From contig CALWQV010000024.1 of NCBI GenBank assembly GCA_944383785.1, positions 1 through 34,228 on the forward strand: a DNA stretch of 34,228 nt, read 5' to 3'. Positions 14,788-22,801 of the stretch are shown in pieces. Position 1 is the stretch's first letter, and the number at the start of each line of letters is the position of its first letter. Source of the stretch: an uncultured Enterocloster sp. (GTDB lineage: Bacteria; Bacillota; Clostridia; Lachnospirales; Lachnospiraceae). The position numbers were made by a program, and so were the translations under genes. Below the pieces are notes generated by a model, which worked only from the letters and a program-made list of their open reading frames with translations, did not search any database and had not been told where the DNA came from.

Positions 14788-14809
14788 ATTTAAAATAGTT
14801 GATATTTAT
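14779..14809. promoter_or_regulatory. Candidate LysR binding dyad
   Basis: ATAAATCAA at 14779-14787 faces TTGATATTTAT at 14799-14809, an AT-rich interrupted dyad between the divergent LysR gene and module B. LysR regulators typically bind such sites near the promoter of the divergent target. Confidence 0.4.
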
Positions 14810-14843
14810 ATAGCCTAAGGCTATGATTTTTAGGAGGTATTCC

Positions 14844-15758
14844 ATGGATTTAAGAGAACAGGAATATGTGGTCGCCCTTGCGGAGTACGGCAGCATCACC
14901 CGGGCGGCGGAGTCCCTTTTTATCTCCCAGCCTACTTTGAGCATCTTCCTCTCCCGGCTGGAAAAGCGCCTGGGAACGCCCCTTTTTGACAAAATCGGAA
15001 AAAAGCTGGTTCCCACCGTAGCCGGTGAGCTCTACGTGCGGAGAGCTAAGGAGCTTCTGATGATTCAGAGTCAGTTTCAGGGGGAGCTCTCCGATTTGAT
15101 CTCTGGCTCCTATGGCCGCCTGCGCCTTGGCATCCACAGCCGCAGAAGCTCCCATCTTCTCCCCAAGGTCATGGCCCAGTTCCGCGCCCAATATCCCAAT
15201 GTGGAGCTGTCCATCCTGGAAACCAGCAGTTCCAACATGGAACTGAAGCTTTTGGAGGGAACATTGGACCTGATTCTCTCCAACCGTTTTTTGCAGGAAG
15301 ATAAGCTCTCCATCTTCCCCATTTACCAGGATACCCTGGTGGTGGCGCTGGCTCCTTCCCACCCAGCCTGCAAAAAAACTGTCCTTCTGCCGGGCCATAC
15401 CAGACGCTGGCTGGATCTCAGGGAGCTGCGGAACGAGTTTTTCATTCTCCAGCAGCCCTATCAGGCTACCCGGCTTTTCGCTGACCAGGCCCTGCGCTAC
15501 AGCGGCGTCACACCCCAGCGGGTTTTCTACATCGAAAACATGGAAACAGCCGCCCAGATGGCGGCTGAAGGGGTAGGCGCGGCCTTCACTATGGACAGCT
15601 ACGCCAAATATTTCACTTATGAAAAGCCTGTCTACTTCTTTGAGGCCGGGGATCCGGACTTTTCTGTCCAGATCGCCTTAGCCCACCGGAAGGAGGCCCA
15701 TATTCCAAAATACATGGAGGTGTTTATCCGTCTGGTGCGGGAGAATTTTAACCGGTAG
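14844..15758 (+). CDS. LysR-type transcriptional regulator, divergent from module B
   Basis: A 304-residue LysR regulator. The N-terminal winged helix (about 1-60) reads YVVALAEYGSITRAAESLFISQPTLSIFLSRLEKRLGTP with the usual spacing, followed by a two-lobe effector-binding domain from about residue 90 (RLRLGIHSRRSSHLLPKV, DLILSNRF). The start at 14844 follows AGGAGG by 6 nt; the in-frame upstream ATG at 14823 lies before that site. It is divergent from the permease-M20-YitT-MBL-GNAT/HAD operon, so it most likely controls that operon in response to an amide-type substrate or product. It converges on the ABC exporter with only a 14-nt gap. Confidence 0.9.
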   Translation: MDLREQEYVVALAEYGSITRAAESLFISQPTLSIFLSRLEKRLGTPLFDKIGKKLVPTVAGELYVRRAKELLMIQSQFQGELSDLISGSYGRLRLGIHSRRSSHLLPKVMAQFRAQYPNVELSILETSSSNMELKLLEGTLDLILSNRFLQEDKLSIFPIYQDTLVVALAPSHPACKKTVLLPGHTRRWLDLRELRNEFFILQQPYQATRLFADQALRYSGVTPQRVFYIENMETAAQMAAEGVGAAFTMDSYAKYFTYEKPVYFFEAGDPDFSVQIALAHRKEAHIPKYMEVFIRLVRENFNR

Positions 15759-15772
15759 GCCTCAGGGAACAA

Positions 15773-17656
15773 TCAGGCGAAATTCCCCGTATACAGCTGA
15801 TAATACTTCCCTTTCGCGGCGATCAGCTCGTCGTGGCTTCCCCGCTCGATGATCCGTCCCTGCTCCATAACCATGATGCAGTCGGAGTTCTTCACCGTGG
15901 AAAGCCGATGGGCGATGACAAAGGTGGTGCGCCCCTTCATCAGGGCGTCCATACCCGCCTGAACCAGCTTCTCCGTCCTGGTATCGATGGAGGAAGTGGC
16001 CTCGTCCAGGATCAGAGCAGGCGGGTCCGCCACAGCGGCTCGGGCGATGGCCAAAAGCTGCCTCTGACCCTGGCTTAGGTTCGCTCCGTCCCCGGTGAGC
16101 ATGGTATTGTAGCCATCCGGCAGGCGGCGGATAAAGCCGTCGGCGTTTGCCAGCCTGGCGGCGGCCCTGCACTCCTCATCCGTGGCGTCCAGCTTTCCGT
16201 AGCGGATGTTGTCCATCACCGTTCCCGTAAACAGGTGAGTGTCCTGAAGCACCATCCCTAAGGAGCGGCGCAGGTCGCCCTTTTTTATCTTATTGATGTT
16301 GATGCCATCGTAGCGGATTTTCCCGTCGGCAATGTCGTAGAACCGGTTGATCAGGTTGGTGATGGTGGTCTTGCCCGCTCCCGTGGCTCCTACAAAGGCA
16401 ATCTTCTGGCCCGGCTTTGCCCACAGGCTGATATTATGAAGCACAATCTTCTCCGGCGTATATCCAAAATCCACATCGTCAAAGACCACGCCGCCTTCCA
16501 GCTTCTGGTAGGTCACCGTCCCCTCTGCCTTATGGGGATGCTTCCAAGCCCACAGATTGGTGCGGGTGGGGGATTCTGTCAGGTTTCCCTGGGCGTCCTC
16601 GGTGACATTTACCAGCTCCACATATCCCGTATCCGCCTCCGGCACCTGGTCCATCAGCTCAAAGACACGCCCGGCACCTGCCGCTGCATTGATGACAAAG
16701 TTGATCTGCTGGCTCACCTGGGTGATAGGATTGGTAAAATTCTTGTTTAATCCCACAAAGGTCACCACGGTTCCCACCGTCACCCCGGCCATGCCGTTGA
16801 TGCCAAGAACCGCTCCGATCATGGCCACCAGGGCGTAGCTGATCCAGCCGATATTCGCGTTTACCGGCATCAGCAGGTTGGCGTAGCCGTTGGCCTTCTC
16901 AGCGCTGTTTCGCAGGGCATCGTTGACCTTGTGGAAATCCTCCATGGCCTTCTGCTCGTGACAGAAAACCTTCACTACCTTCTGGCCGTCCAGCATTTCC
17001 TCGATAAAGCCGTCTACCGCCCCTAGATCCCTCTGCTGGCGGACGTAGTATTTCCCTGACAGTCTGGAAAAATTGGAGGTGACCGTCAGCATCACCAGGG
17101 CGGTGAGAATGGAAATCACCGTCAGCGCCGAATTTAAAACCAGCATGGTAACCAGGGTAGCCGTCATGGTCATCAGGGCGTTAATCACCTGGGGAATACT
17201 CTGGCTGAGCATCTGCCGCAGGGTGTCCACATCGTTGGTGTACACGGACATAATATCGCCATGGGCGTGGGTGTCAAAATACCCGATGGGCAAGGCTTCC
17301 ATCCGCTTAAACAGATCGTCCCTCAGCCTCAGCATCGTGCCCTGGCTGACATTAACCATAATCCGGTTGTAGGAAAATGCGGCGATAACGCCCACTCCCA
17401 TGACGCAGGCCAGCTGAATCAGATCCGTCTTCAGGCCGCTAAAATCACTGCTCCCCTCCGCCAGCATGGGCAGGATGTACTCGTCCACCAGCTTTTGGGG
17501 AAAGGTGGCTCCGATTACCGTGGCCACCGCCCCGATGAGGATACAGGCAACCACCAGCATAAAGGGGTATTTATAATAATGAAGCATATACCGGACCACC
17601 CGCAGAACGGGCTTCATGGCCGCGGCTCTCTCTGTTTTGATCGTTTTATCACTCAT
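15773..17656 (-). CDS. ABC multidrug exporter, half-transporter with canonical catalytic site (BmrD-like)
   Basis: A 627-residue type IV ABC half-exporter: six-helix transmembrane domain (about 20-330) and a nucleotide-binding domain with Walker A GATGAGKTT, Q-loop, an LSQGQ signature in place of LSGGQ, Walker B ALILDEATSSID with the catalytic Glu, and the H-loop His in VIAHRLS. About 40 extra residues (from YVELVNVTED to the start of the ATPase domain) precede the ATPase domain. The altered signature together with the intact Walker B complements its partner, which has the opposite features, as in heterodimeric exporters such as BmrCD and TM287/288. It lies 17 nt downstream of the partner and is probably co-transcribed. 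Confidence 0.92.
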   Translation of the reverse strand: MSDKTIKTERAAAMKPVLRVVRYMLHYYKYPFMLVVACILIGAVATVIGATFPQKLVDEYILPMLAEGSSDFSGLKTDLIQLACVMGVGVIAAFSYNRIMVNVSQGTMLRLRDDLFKRMEALPIGYFDTHAHGDIMSVYTNDVDTLRQMLSQSIPQVINALMTMTATLVTMLVLNSALTVISILTALVMLTVTSNFSRLSGKYYVRQQRDLGAVDGFIEEMLDGQKVVKVFCHEQKAMEDFHKVNDALRNSAEKANGYANLLMPVNANIGWISYALVAMIGAVLGINGMAGVTVGTVVTFVGLNKNFTNPITQVSQQINFVINAAAGAGRVFELMDQVPEADTGYVELVNVTEDAQGNLTESPTRTNLWAWKHPHKAEGTVTYQKLEGGVVFDDVDFGYTPEKIVLHNISLWAKPGQKIAFVGATGAGKTTITNLINRFYDIADGKIRYDGININKIKKGDLRRSLGMVLQDTHLFTGTVMDNIRYGKLDATDEECRAAARLANADGFIRRLPDGYNTMLTGDGANLSQGQRQLLAIARAAVADPPALILDEATSSIDTRTEKLVQAGMDALMKGRTTFVIAHRLSTVKNSDCIMVMEQGRIIERGSHDELIAAKGKYYQLYTGNFA

Positions 17657-17673
17657 ATCCGTTTCCTCCTAAT

Positions 17674-19413
17674 CTAAGCAGGCTGGTCAAAATCGCCGCT
17701 TCCTTCCAGCTGGGACTGGTAAATATCCTGGTAAATGGCGTTGTGGGCAAGCAGGTTCTCGTGGGTGTCAAAATCATCGATGCACCCGTTATCCAGCACC
17801 AGAATCCGGTCCGCCCCCTGAACGCTGGAAATGCGCTGGGCGATGATAATCTTGGTAGTTCCCGGAATCTCCCTCGCCATGGCAGCCCTGATTTTCGCAT
17901 CTGTGGCGGTGTCCACGGCGCTGGTGGAATCGTCCAGAATCAGGATTTTCGGCTTCTTCAGCAATGCCCTGGCGATGCACAGACGCTGCTTCTGGCCGCC
18001 GGACACATTGGCTCCCCCTCTGGCGATCATGGTGTGGTAGCCATCAGGGAAACGGTCAATAAACTCGTCGGCGCAGGCCGCCTGGCAGGCCCTCACGCAC
18101 TCTTCCTCGGTGGCGTCGGGATTGCCCCAGCGCAGATTGTCCAGGATGGTTCCGGAAAACAGGGTATTTTTCTGAAGCACTACGGAAACCTGATTTCTCA
18201 AAACCTCCGTATCATAGCTTCGCACATCCACTCCGCCTACGCAGACGGAGCCTTCGTCCACATCGTACAGACGGCAGATCAGGTTCACCAGGCTGCTTTT
18301 TCCGCTTCCCGTGCCGCCGATGACACCTACCGTCTCACCGCTTTTAATGTGCAGGTCAATCTCCGACAGGGCATTCTTTCCGCTTCCGTGCTTGTAGGAA
18401 AAATTCACATGGTTAAAATCGATTCTCCCGTCCGGTACTTCCGTCACCGGCTGTTCCGGATCCTGCAAATCCGGCTTCTCGTCCAGCACCTGGCTGATTC
18501 TCCTGATGCTTGCTAAGGACATGCTGATCATTACAACGATCATGGAGAGCATCATCAGGCTCATCAGCAGGGACATAATGTAGCTAAACAGGCTGGTCAG
18601 ATCTCCGGTGGTCATATCCCCCGCCACAATAAACTTGGCCCCAAACCAGGACAGGGAAATGATGCAGAAGTAAACCGCCACCATCATGGCCGGGTTGTTG
18701 AAGGCCAGGAGCCCCTCCGCCTTCGTGGAAAGATCGTAGAGCATTTTGGAGGCTTTGGAAAACTTCTTGTTCTCGTAGTCCTCCCGCACAAAAGCCTTCA
18801 CCACCCGGATGGCCGTCACATTTTCCTGGACGCTGGCGTTTAAATCATCATACCGGCGGAACACCTCCCGGAAAATCTTCAAAGTCACCATCATAATAGA
18901 GCCCAGCACCGCCACCAGAAACACAACGGCGATCAAGAACATGAGGCTCAGCCTGGGGCTGATGATCAGGCACATGGCGTAGCTGAACACCAGGTTCAGT
19001 GGCGCCCGCACCGCCACCCGAATCAGCATCATAAAGGCGTTCTGCACATTGGTAATATCGGTGGTCATGCGGGTTACCAGCCCAGGGACGCTGAATTTGT
19101 CAATGTTGGAAAAGGAAAAGGTCTGAATATTGGCGTAAATGGCTTCCCGCAGGTTGGCTCCCAGCCCGGCGGAAGCGCTGGCCGCGTTCCTTCCCGCCAT
19201 GGCCCCGAAGCACAGGCTTAAAAATGCCATCAGCACCATCAGCGCCCCGTAGCGGTACACCACCGAAAGGCTGCTGACCTCCAGGCCCCGGTCAATGATG
19301 ATGGCCGTCACAAAGGGCATCAAAATCTCCATCACTACCTCAAGGGCGGTGAAGCCGATACAGCGAAGGGTATTGCCCTTATATTGTTTTAACTGATTCC
19401 ATATGTTCTTCAC
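17674..19413 (-). CDS. ABC multidrug exporter, half-transporter with degenerate catalytic site (BmrC-like)
   Basis: A 579-residue ABC half-exporter with six predicted transmembrane helices and an ATPase domain from about residue 340: Walker A GGTGSGKSS, signature VSGGQKQR, Walker B ILILDDSTSAVD and IIAQRIS at the H-loop. The residue after the Walker B Asp is Asp instead of the catalytic Glu, and the H-loop His is replaced by Gln, so its own site is degenerate. The partner protein supplies the active site. The GTG start at 19413 has AGGAGG 10 nt upstream and overlaps the end of the MarR gene by 35 nt. The pair probably extrudes hydrophobic drugs. Confidence 0.92.
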   Translation of the reverse strand: MKNIWNQLKQYKGNTLRCIGFTALEVVMEILMPFVTAIIIDRGLEVSSLSVVYRYGALMVLMAFLSLCFGAMAGRNAASASAGLGANLREAIYANIQTFSFSNIDKFSVPGLVTRMTTDITNVQNAFMMLIRVAVRAPLNLVFSYAMCLIISPRLSLMFLIAVVFLVAVLGSIMMVTLKIFREVFRRYDDLNASVQENVTAIRVVKAFVREDYENKKFSKASKMLYDLSTKAEGLLAFNNPAMMVAVYFCIISLSWFGAKFIVAGDMTTGDLTSLFSYIMSLLMSLMMLSMIVVMISMSLASIRRISQVLDEKPDLQDPEQPVTEVPDGRIDFNHVNFSYKHGSGKNALSEIDLHIKSGETVGVIGGTGSGKSSLVNLICRLYDVDEGSVCVGGVDVRSYDTEVLRNQVSVVLQKNTLFSGTILDNLRWGNPDATEEECVRACQAACADEFIDRFPDGYHTMIARGGANVSGGQKQRLCIARALLKKPKILILDDSTSAVDTATDAKIRAAMAREIPGTTKIIIAQRISSVQGADRILVLDNGCIDDFDTHENLLAHNAIYQDIYQSQLEGSGDFDQPA

Positions 19414-19903
19414 GTTCTAACATCCTCCTGTCTGTTTCGTACTGGGTTCCGTACCCGCTTCCGTCCGGTTGCTCCAGATGCTCCAAAAGCTTCCGGCCCA
19501 GACGCCAAAGCTGGAGCCTTTCCCGCTGGTTCAGGGCCGTATCCAGCTCCCGCTCCATCCGCCCGGCCTTTTCCAAAAGCTCTCTCTGCTCTGCCAGGAG
19601 CTTTTCGGTGGGGCAGACCCGCTTTCTGCGGACGTCTGACGGATTCTCCTGAACGCAAAGGTAGCCGCTCTCCCGCAGCCGCTTGATGAGAGGGGAAAGG
19701 GTTGATTTTGACAAACCGATTTCCCGCGACAGCTCCGTCAGGTAGGTTCCCTGGGGATGGCGTCTTAACAGGTAAACCAGGAAATAGACCTGGGTTCCCC
19801 TCATGTTCCGCTCCTTTAAGCGGAGCTCCAGCTGGGCCGTAAGCGTCCAGCTAATCCGTTTCAGCATCAAAAATAAATCCTCTGACCTTGGCATTTCTGC
19901 CAT
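19379..19903 (-). CDS. MarR family transcriptional regulator of the ABC exporter
   Basis: A 174-residue winged-helix regulator of the MarR family. The recognition region TYLTELSREIGLSKSTLSPLIKRLRESGYL lies around residues 55-85, followed by the wing (NPSDVRRKRVCPTEK). The start at ATG 19903 is 8 nt after AGGAGG; a GTG three codons upstream overlaps that site. The gene overlaps the first ABC gene, so the order MarR-ABC-ABC forms an operon, a common arrangement in which MarR represses until a drug binds. An inverted repeat upstream (19923-19971) is a likely operator. Confidence 0.87.
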   Translation of the reverse strand: MAEMPRSEDLFLMLKRISWTLTAQLELRLKERNMRGTQVYFLVYLLRRHPQGTYLTELSREIGLSKSTLSPLIKRLRESGYLCVQENPSDVRRKRVCPTEKLLAEQRELLEKAGRMERELDTALNQRERLQLWRLGRKLLEHLEQPDGSGYGTQYETDRRMLEREEHMESVKTI

Positions 19904-19922
19904 CTGGCGCACCTCCTTTCTC

Positions 19923-19971
19923 CAGTTCGTGCGCCATTGATAGAAACCGCAAATTGTTCTGGCGCGAACTG
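19923..19971. promoter_or_regulatory. Candidate MarR operator: long inverted repeat
   Basis: CAGTTCGTGCGCCA (19923-19936) faces TGGCGCGAACTG (19960-19971); the arms match fully except for a two-base bulge. The second arm is part of a shorter dyad, GTTCTGGCGCGAAC (19956-19969). Its position just upstream of the MarR ribosome site fits autorepression. Confidence 0.5.
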
Positions 19972-20201
19972 TTTGTGTGCGTACATCTTTTTACAGAGAA
20001 AGTTTACATCAGATTCGGGGAAATGTGAAATTGAAGATTTTCATAGACGATAAAATTCTTTTATTGATAGTGGGATTTTCTTGAGAATATGGTTTGAATT
20101 GGTTGTGATAGATAAACAGAATTTATTGTAATATTCTCTTTGGGGGACAGCTGGGAAGCCGCGGGATTACACGTCCGCGGCTTCATGCTCCAAAAACTAT
20201 A
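19972..20201. other. AT-rich intergenic region with a GC-rich hairpin
   Basis: No gene is recognised between the MarR operator and the AbrB-like stop. The only clear structure is a perfect 10-bp inverted repeat, 20155-20164 with 20175-20184 (10-nt loop). Neither side is followed by a T-run, so it is not a convincing intrinsic terminator. The toxin gene that would normally follow an AbrB-type antitoxin is not visible here. Confidence 0.5.
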
Positions 20202-20375
20202 TCAACTTTCCTTTCCATATCTTACTTCGTCTACTAGCGCTTGTATATCATCTTCACTAAAGACTCCCATCTCCTCTGCCGCTCCTGTAAAAGCGGCCTG
20301 CGCTTTTCGAATCGCCTTGGCCGAAGCATTGCTCATTACAATCTGGCCATTTGCCGAAAGCTTTGCCAAATTCAT
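20202..20375 (-). CDS. AbrB/MazE-type antitoxin, internally shortened
   Basis: A 57-residue open frame starting MNLAKLSANGQIVMSNASAK. Its N-terminus matches the opening strand of AbrB/MazE swapped-hairpin DNA-binding proteins, and its C-terminus (KAIRKAQAAFTGAAEEMGVFSEDDIQALVDEVRYG) matches the toxin-binding tail found in such antitoxins. The usual middle (about 25-30 residues with the PxxIRxxLGLxxGD segment) is missing in frame. The deletion would join NGQI to the NGEIVVxNASA segment, two similar sequences, which suggests recombination between short repeats. The start has AAAGGA 8 nt upstream and a good promoter. DNA binding is probably lost; toxin binding could persist. No toxin gene follows. 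Confidence 0.62.
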   Translation of the reverse strand: MNLAKLSANGQIVMSNASAKAIRKAQAAFTGAAEEMGVFSEDDIQALVDEVRYGKES

Positions 20376-20426
20376 AAAATCATCCTTTCTATTCTTGAGA
20401 ACTAAAGAAAACTTGATTCTATTAAT

Positions 20427-20455
20427 AGTATAGGCGATTTCATCGCAAAAGTAAA
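20427..20455 (-). promoter_or_regulatory. Promoter and possible operator of the AbrB-like gene
   Basis: Minus-strand TTTACT (20455-20450) and TATACT (20432-20427) are 17 bp apart. A GCGAT-TTC-ATCGC dyad lies in the spacer, and a perfect palindrome CTATTAATAG (20419-20428) abuts the -10 box, as expected for an autoregulated antitoxin. Confidence 0.5.
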
Positions 20456-20472
20456 CCTGACTTGTACAGTAC

Positions 20473-20520
20473 TTTCTATTCCAAAAAAGTGTGACAATGC
20501 ACCTGATTTCGGAATAGGAA
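20473..20520. repeat. Interrupted inverted repeat upstream of the AAA ATPase gene
   Basis: TTTCTATTCC (20473-20482) faces GGAATAGGAA (20511-20520) with 9 of 10 bases matching and 28 bp between. It lies just upstream of the ATPase promoter and may be a regulator site. Confidence 0.4.
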
Positions 20521-20525
20521 TCTTA

Positions 20526-20554
20526 TTGATTTGAACCGATTTATATGATACTAT
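20526..20554 (+). promoter_or_regulatory. Promoter of the AAA ATPase gene
   Basis: TTGATT (20526-20531) and TACTAT (20549-20554) are separated by 17 bp, about 50 bp upstream of the gene start. Confidence 0.5.
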
Positions 20555-20606
20555 AAAACAGAAAAACGTATTAAGTTGCAAAAATCTTTCCCAGAAAGGC
20601 CGCTGT

Positions 20607-21902
20607 ATGGAAATTCGCAGAGATTTTTACTTGGATCAATTGATTAAAAGAAAGAGCAATGGACTCATTAAGGTCATTACCGGCATTCGCAGATGTGGAA
20701 AGTCCTATCTGATGAATCATATTTTCTATCGCCATTTGCTGGATTCGGGCGTCCCTGCCGACCATATTATTCGTTTTGCTTTTGACTCTGCTGACGACTT
20801 GTATCTGATTGGAGAAAGTCTCATCCAGACCCAAAAGGAAAAGCGCGGCATTGACCCGGAAAAATTCATGGCGTATATTCGTTCGAAAATTACCGCTGAT
20901 GGCATGTACTACCTGCTTCTGGATGAAGTACAGCTGATGGACTGCTTTGAATCTGTGTTGAATGGTTATCTTCGCAAAGACAACATGGATGTTTTTGTAA
21001 CCGGAAGCAACGCGAAGTTCCTGTCCAAAGATATTGTAACGGAGTTTGCCGGCCGTGGGGATGAAGTCCATATGTACCCGCTGAGTTTTGCGGAATTTAT
21101 GACCGTTTATAATGGGGACCAATATATGGGACTGTCTGAATATATGCTTTACGGCGGCATCCCTCTTGTGGTTCTTCGGGATGACGCGAAAGCCAAGGCT
21201 TTGGCACTGCAAAATTTGTTCAGCGAAATATATATCAGGGACATTGTCCAGCGCAACCACATTCGGAATATTGGAGAACTGGAAGATCTGCTGAATATCC
21301 TTTCTTCCGCGATCGGTTCCCTGACAAACCCCGAAAAGCTAAAGAACACCTTTAAGACCGTTAAAAAGTCCAGGATTACTTCTAAGACGATTAAAAAATA
21401 TCTGGATTGTTTTGAAGATTCCTTCTTAATCGAATCGGCGCAGAGATATGATATCAGAGGAAAGGCATATATTGAAACTCCTAAGAAATATTACTTTTCT
21501 GACCTTGGGCTCCGCAATGCCAGGATTAATTTCCGCCAGTTTGAGCAAACCCACTCTATGGAAAACGTAATTTACAATGAATTGCGCATGCGCGGATACA
21601 GCGTAGATGTGGGCGTCGTTACGACTGCGGAGAAAGGCCAGGACGGCAAGGTGAACCGGAAACAGCTGGAAGTCGATTTTGTATGCAATCTCGGTTCCTC
21701 CAGAACTTATATTCAGTCCGCATACTCGCTGCCCGATGAAGAGAAACGTACTCAAGAAATCAGGCCGTTCAGAAAGATCGGCGATTCCTTCAGAAAGCTT
21801 GTGATCACGAAAGACATTGTACGGCCCTATTACGATGATTATGGTATCCTGACCGTAAACATCTATGATTTCCTTCTTGACCCCCAGATTCTCGAGAAAT
21901 AG
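20607..21902 (+). CDS. AAA-family ATPase with C-terminal DUF4143 domain
   Basis: A 431-residue protein of the widespread prokaryotic AAA_14/DUF4143 group. The Walker A motif GIRRCGKS lies at residues 26-33, and Walker B YYLLLDEVQ near residue 110. A sensor-like VTGSNAKFLSKD follows, and a C-terminal restriction-endonuclease-like DUF4143 region (YYFSDLGLRNARINF ... YNELRMRGYSVDVG ... EVDFVCN) runs from about residue 290. The E-VDF pattern resembles a PD-(D/E)xK core, although activity is unproven. Function is unknown; such genes are often horizontally mobile and occur near toxin-antitoxin genes. It starts at 20607 after AAAGG. Its base composition is lower in GC than its neighbours. Confidence 0.85.
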   Translation: MEIRRDFYLDQLIKRKSNGLIKVITGIRRCGKSYLMNHIFYRHLLDSGVPADHIIRFAFDSADDLYLIGESLIQTQKEKRGIDPEKFMAYIRSKITADGMYYLLLDEVQLMDCFESVLNGYLRKDNMDVFVTGSNAKFLSKDIVTEFAGRGDEVHMYPLSFAEFMTVYNGDQYMGLSEYMLYGGIPLVVLRDDAKAKALALQNLFSEIYIRDIVQRNHIRNIGELEDLLNILSSAIGSLTNPEKLKNTFKTVKKSRITSKTIKKYLDCFEDSFLIESAQRYDIRGKAYIETPKKYYFSDLGLRNARINFRQFEQTHSMENVIYNELRMRGYSVDVGVVTTAEKGQDGKVNRKQLEVDFVCNLGSSRTYIQSAYSLPDEEKRTQEIRPFRKIGDSFRKLVITKDIVRPYYDDYGILTVNIYDFLLDPQILEK

Positions 21903-21919
21903 TAGCAGGAGGCCCCCCG

Positions 21920-22801
21920 ATGAACACCATGCAGCTGGAATGCTTTATCACCGTAGCAGAATATTTAAACTTTTCAAAGGCGGCGGAAGCTCTGAAAATG
22001 ACCCAGCCTGCGGTCAGCCATCAAATCCGCTCTCTGGAAGAAGAGCTGGAGGTGAAGCTTTTTCTGCGCACCAGCAAAAGCGTCTCCCTGACCCAGGAGG
22101 GAATCTTATTTCTAGCCGACGCCCATCAGATTTTAAGAACCGCCCTCTCCGCCGGGAAACGGCTGCGGGACCACGCCCACTTCATCCCCTTTGACCTGGG
22201 ATGCCGCAACCACATGGAAGCCAATCTCCTGCCCCCGGTTTTAAAACTGCTGTACCAGGAATTTCCCCTTCTCCGCCCCGCCATCCGCCTGATTCCCTTT
22301 TCCTCACTGCTGGATCTGGTGGAAAACGGGCAGCTGCAGGCGGCTTTGAGCATAAAAGAAGAGCAGAACCGAGCCTCCCTTTCCTTTCGGGAACTCTGTT
22401 CCGCTCCCATCTGCTGTATCTGCTCCCCGGAGCATCCCCTGGCCGCTTATGAGGTTTTAAAGAAAAAGCCCTTGTCGGGGAACCTGATCGCCTGCGCTCC
22501 CCGCCAGATTCCGGATGCGGTTCTCACCATCCAGAACAGTATCCTAGCAAACCTGCCCCCCGACCAGCGCATCTTTACGGAAAATATCGAAAGCGCCCTG
22601 ATTCTGGCCAAAGCCGGGCTGGGCTATGTCGTCTATCCCGATATCCCCGGAGCCAGGGAACCGGGGCTTCGCTACATCCCGGTGGAATCCCTGCCGACAG
22701 TTTCCTTTGGCGTCTACTACCCCCAGGCAGAGGGACACCCGGTTTTGAAGCGGTTTCTAAAGATACTGGGAGAAGGGATGCCCGCCTCATCCTCTCCATA
22801 A
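21920..22801 (+). CDS. LysR-type transcriptional regulator
   Basis: A 293-residue LysR regulator. The helix-turn-helix (FITVAEYLNFSKAAEALKMTQPAVSHQIRSLEEEL) covers about residues 9-45, followed by an effector domain. It starts at 21920, 7 nt after AGGAGG, and 17 nt after the ATPase stop, so the two could share a transcript. Its 3' end overlaps the convergent NhaC gene by 15 nt (22787-22801). Its target is not clear; the convergent antiporter operon or a distant gene are options, since no divergent partner exists. Confidence 0.88.
   Translation: MNTMQLECFITVAEYLNFSKAAEALKMTQPAVSHQIRSLEEELEVKLFLRTSKSVSLTQEGILFLADAHQILRTALSAGKRLRDHAHFIPFDLGCRNHMEANLLPPVLKLLYQEFPLLRPAIRLIPFSSLLDLVENGQLQAALSIKEEQNRASLSFRELCSAPICCICSPEHPLAAYEVLKKKPLSGNLIACAPRQIPDAVLTIQNSILANLPPDQRIFTENIESALILAKAGLGYVVYPDIPGAREPGLRYIPVESLPTVSFGVYYPQAEGHPVLKRFLKILGEGMPASSSP

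Noticed and set aside
20155..20184. GC-rich perfect inverted repeat considered as a terminator for the AbrB-like gene
   Set aside because: No T-run follows on either strand.
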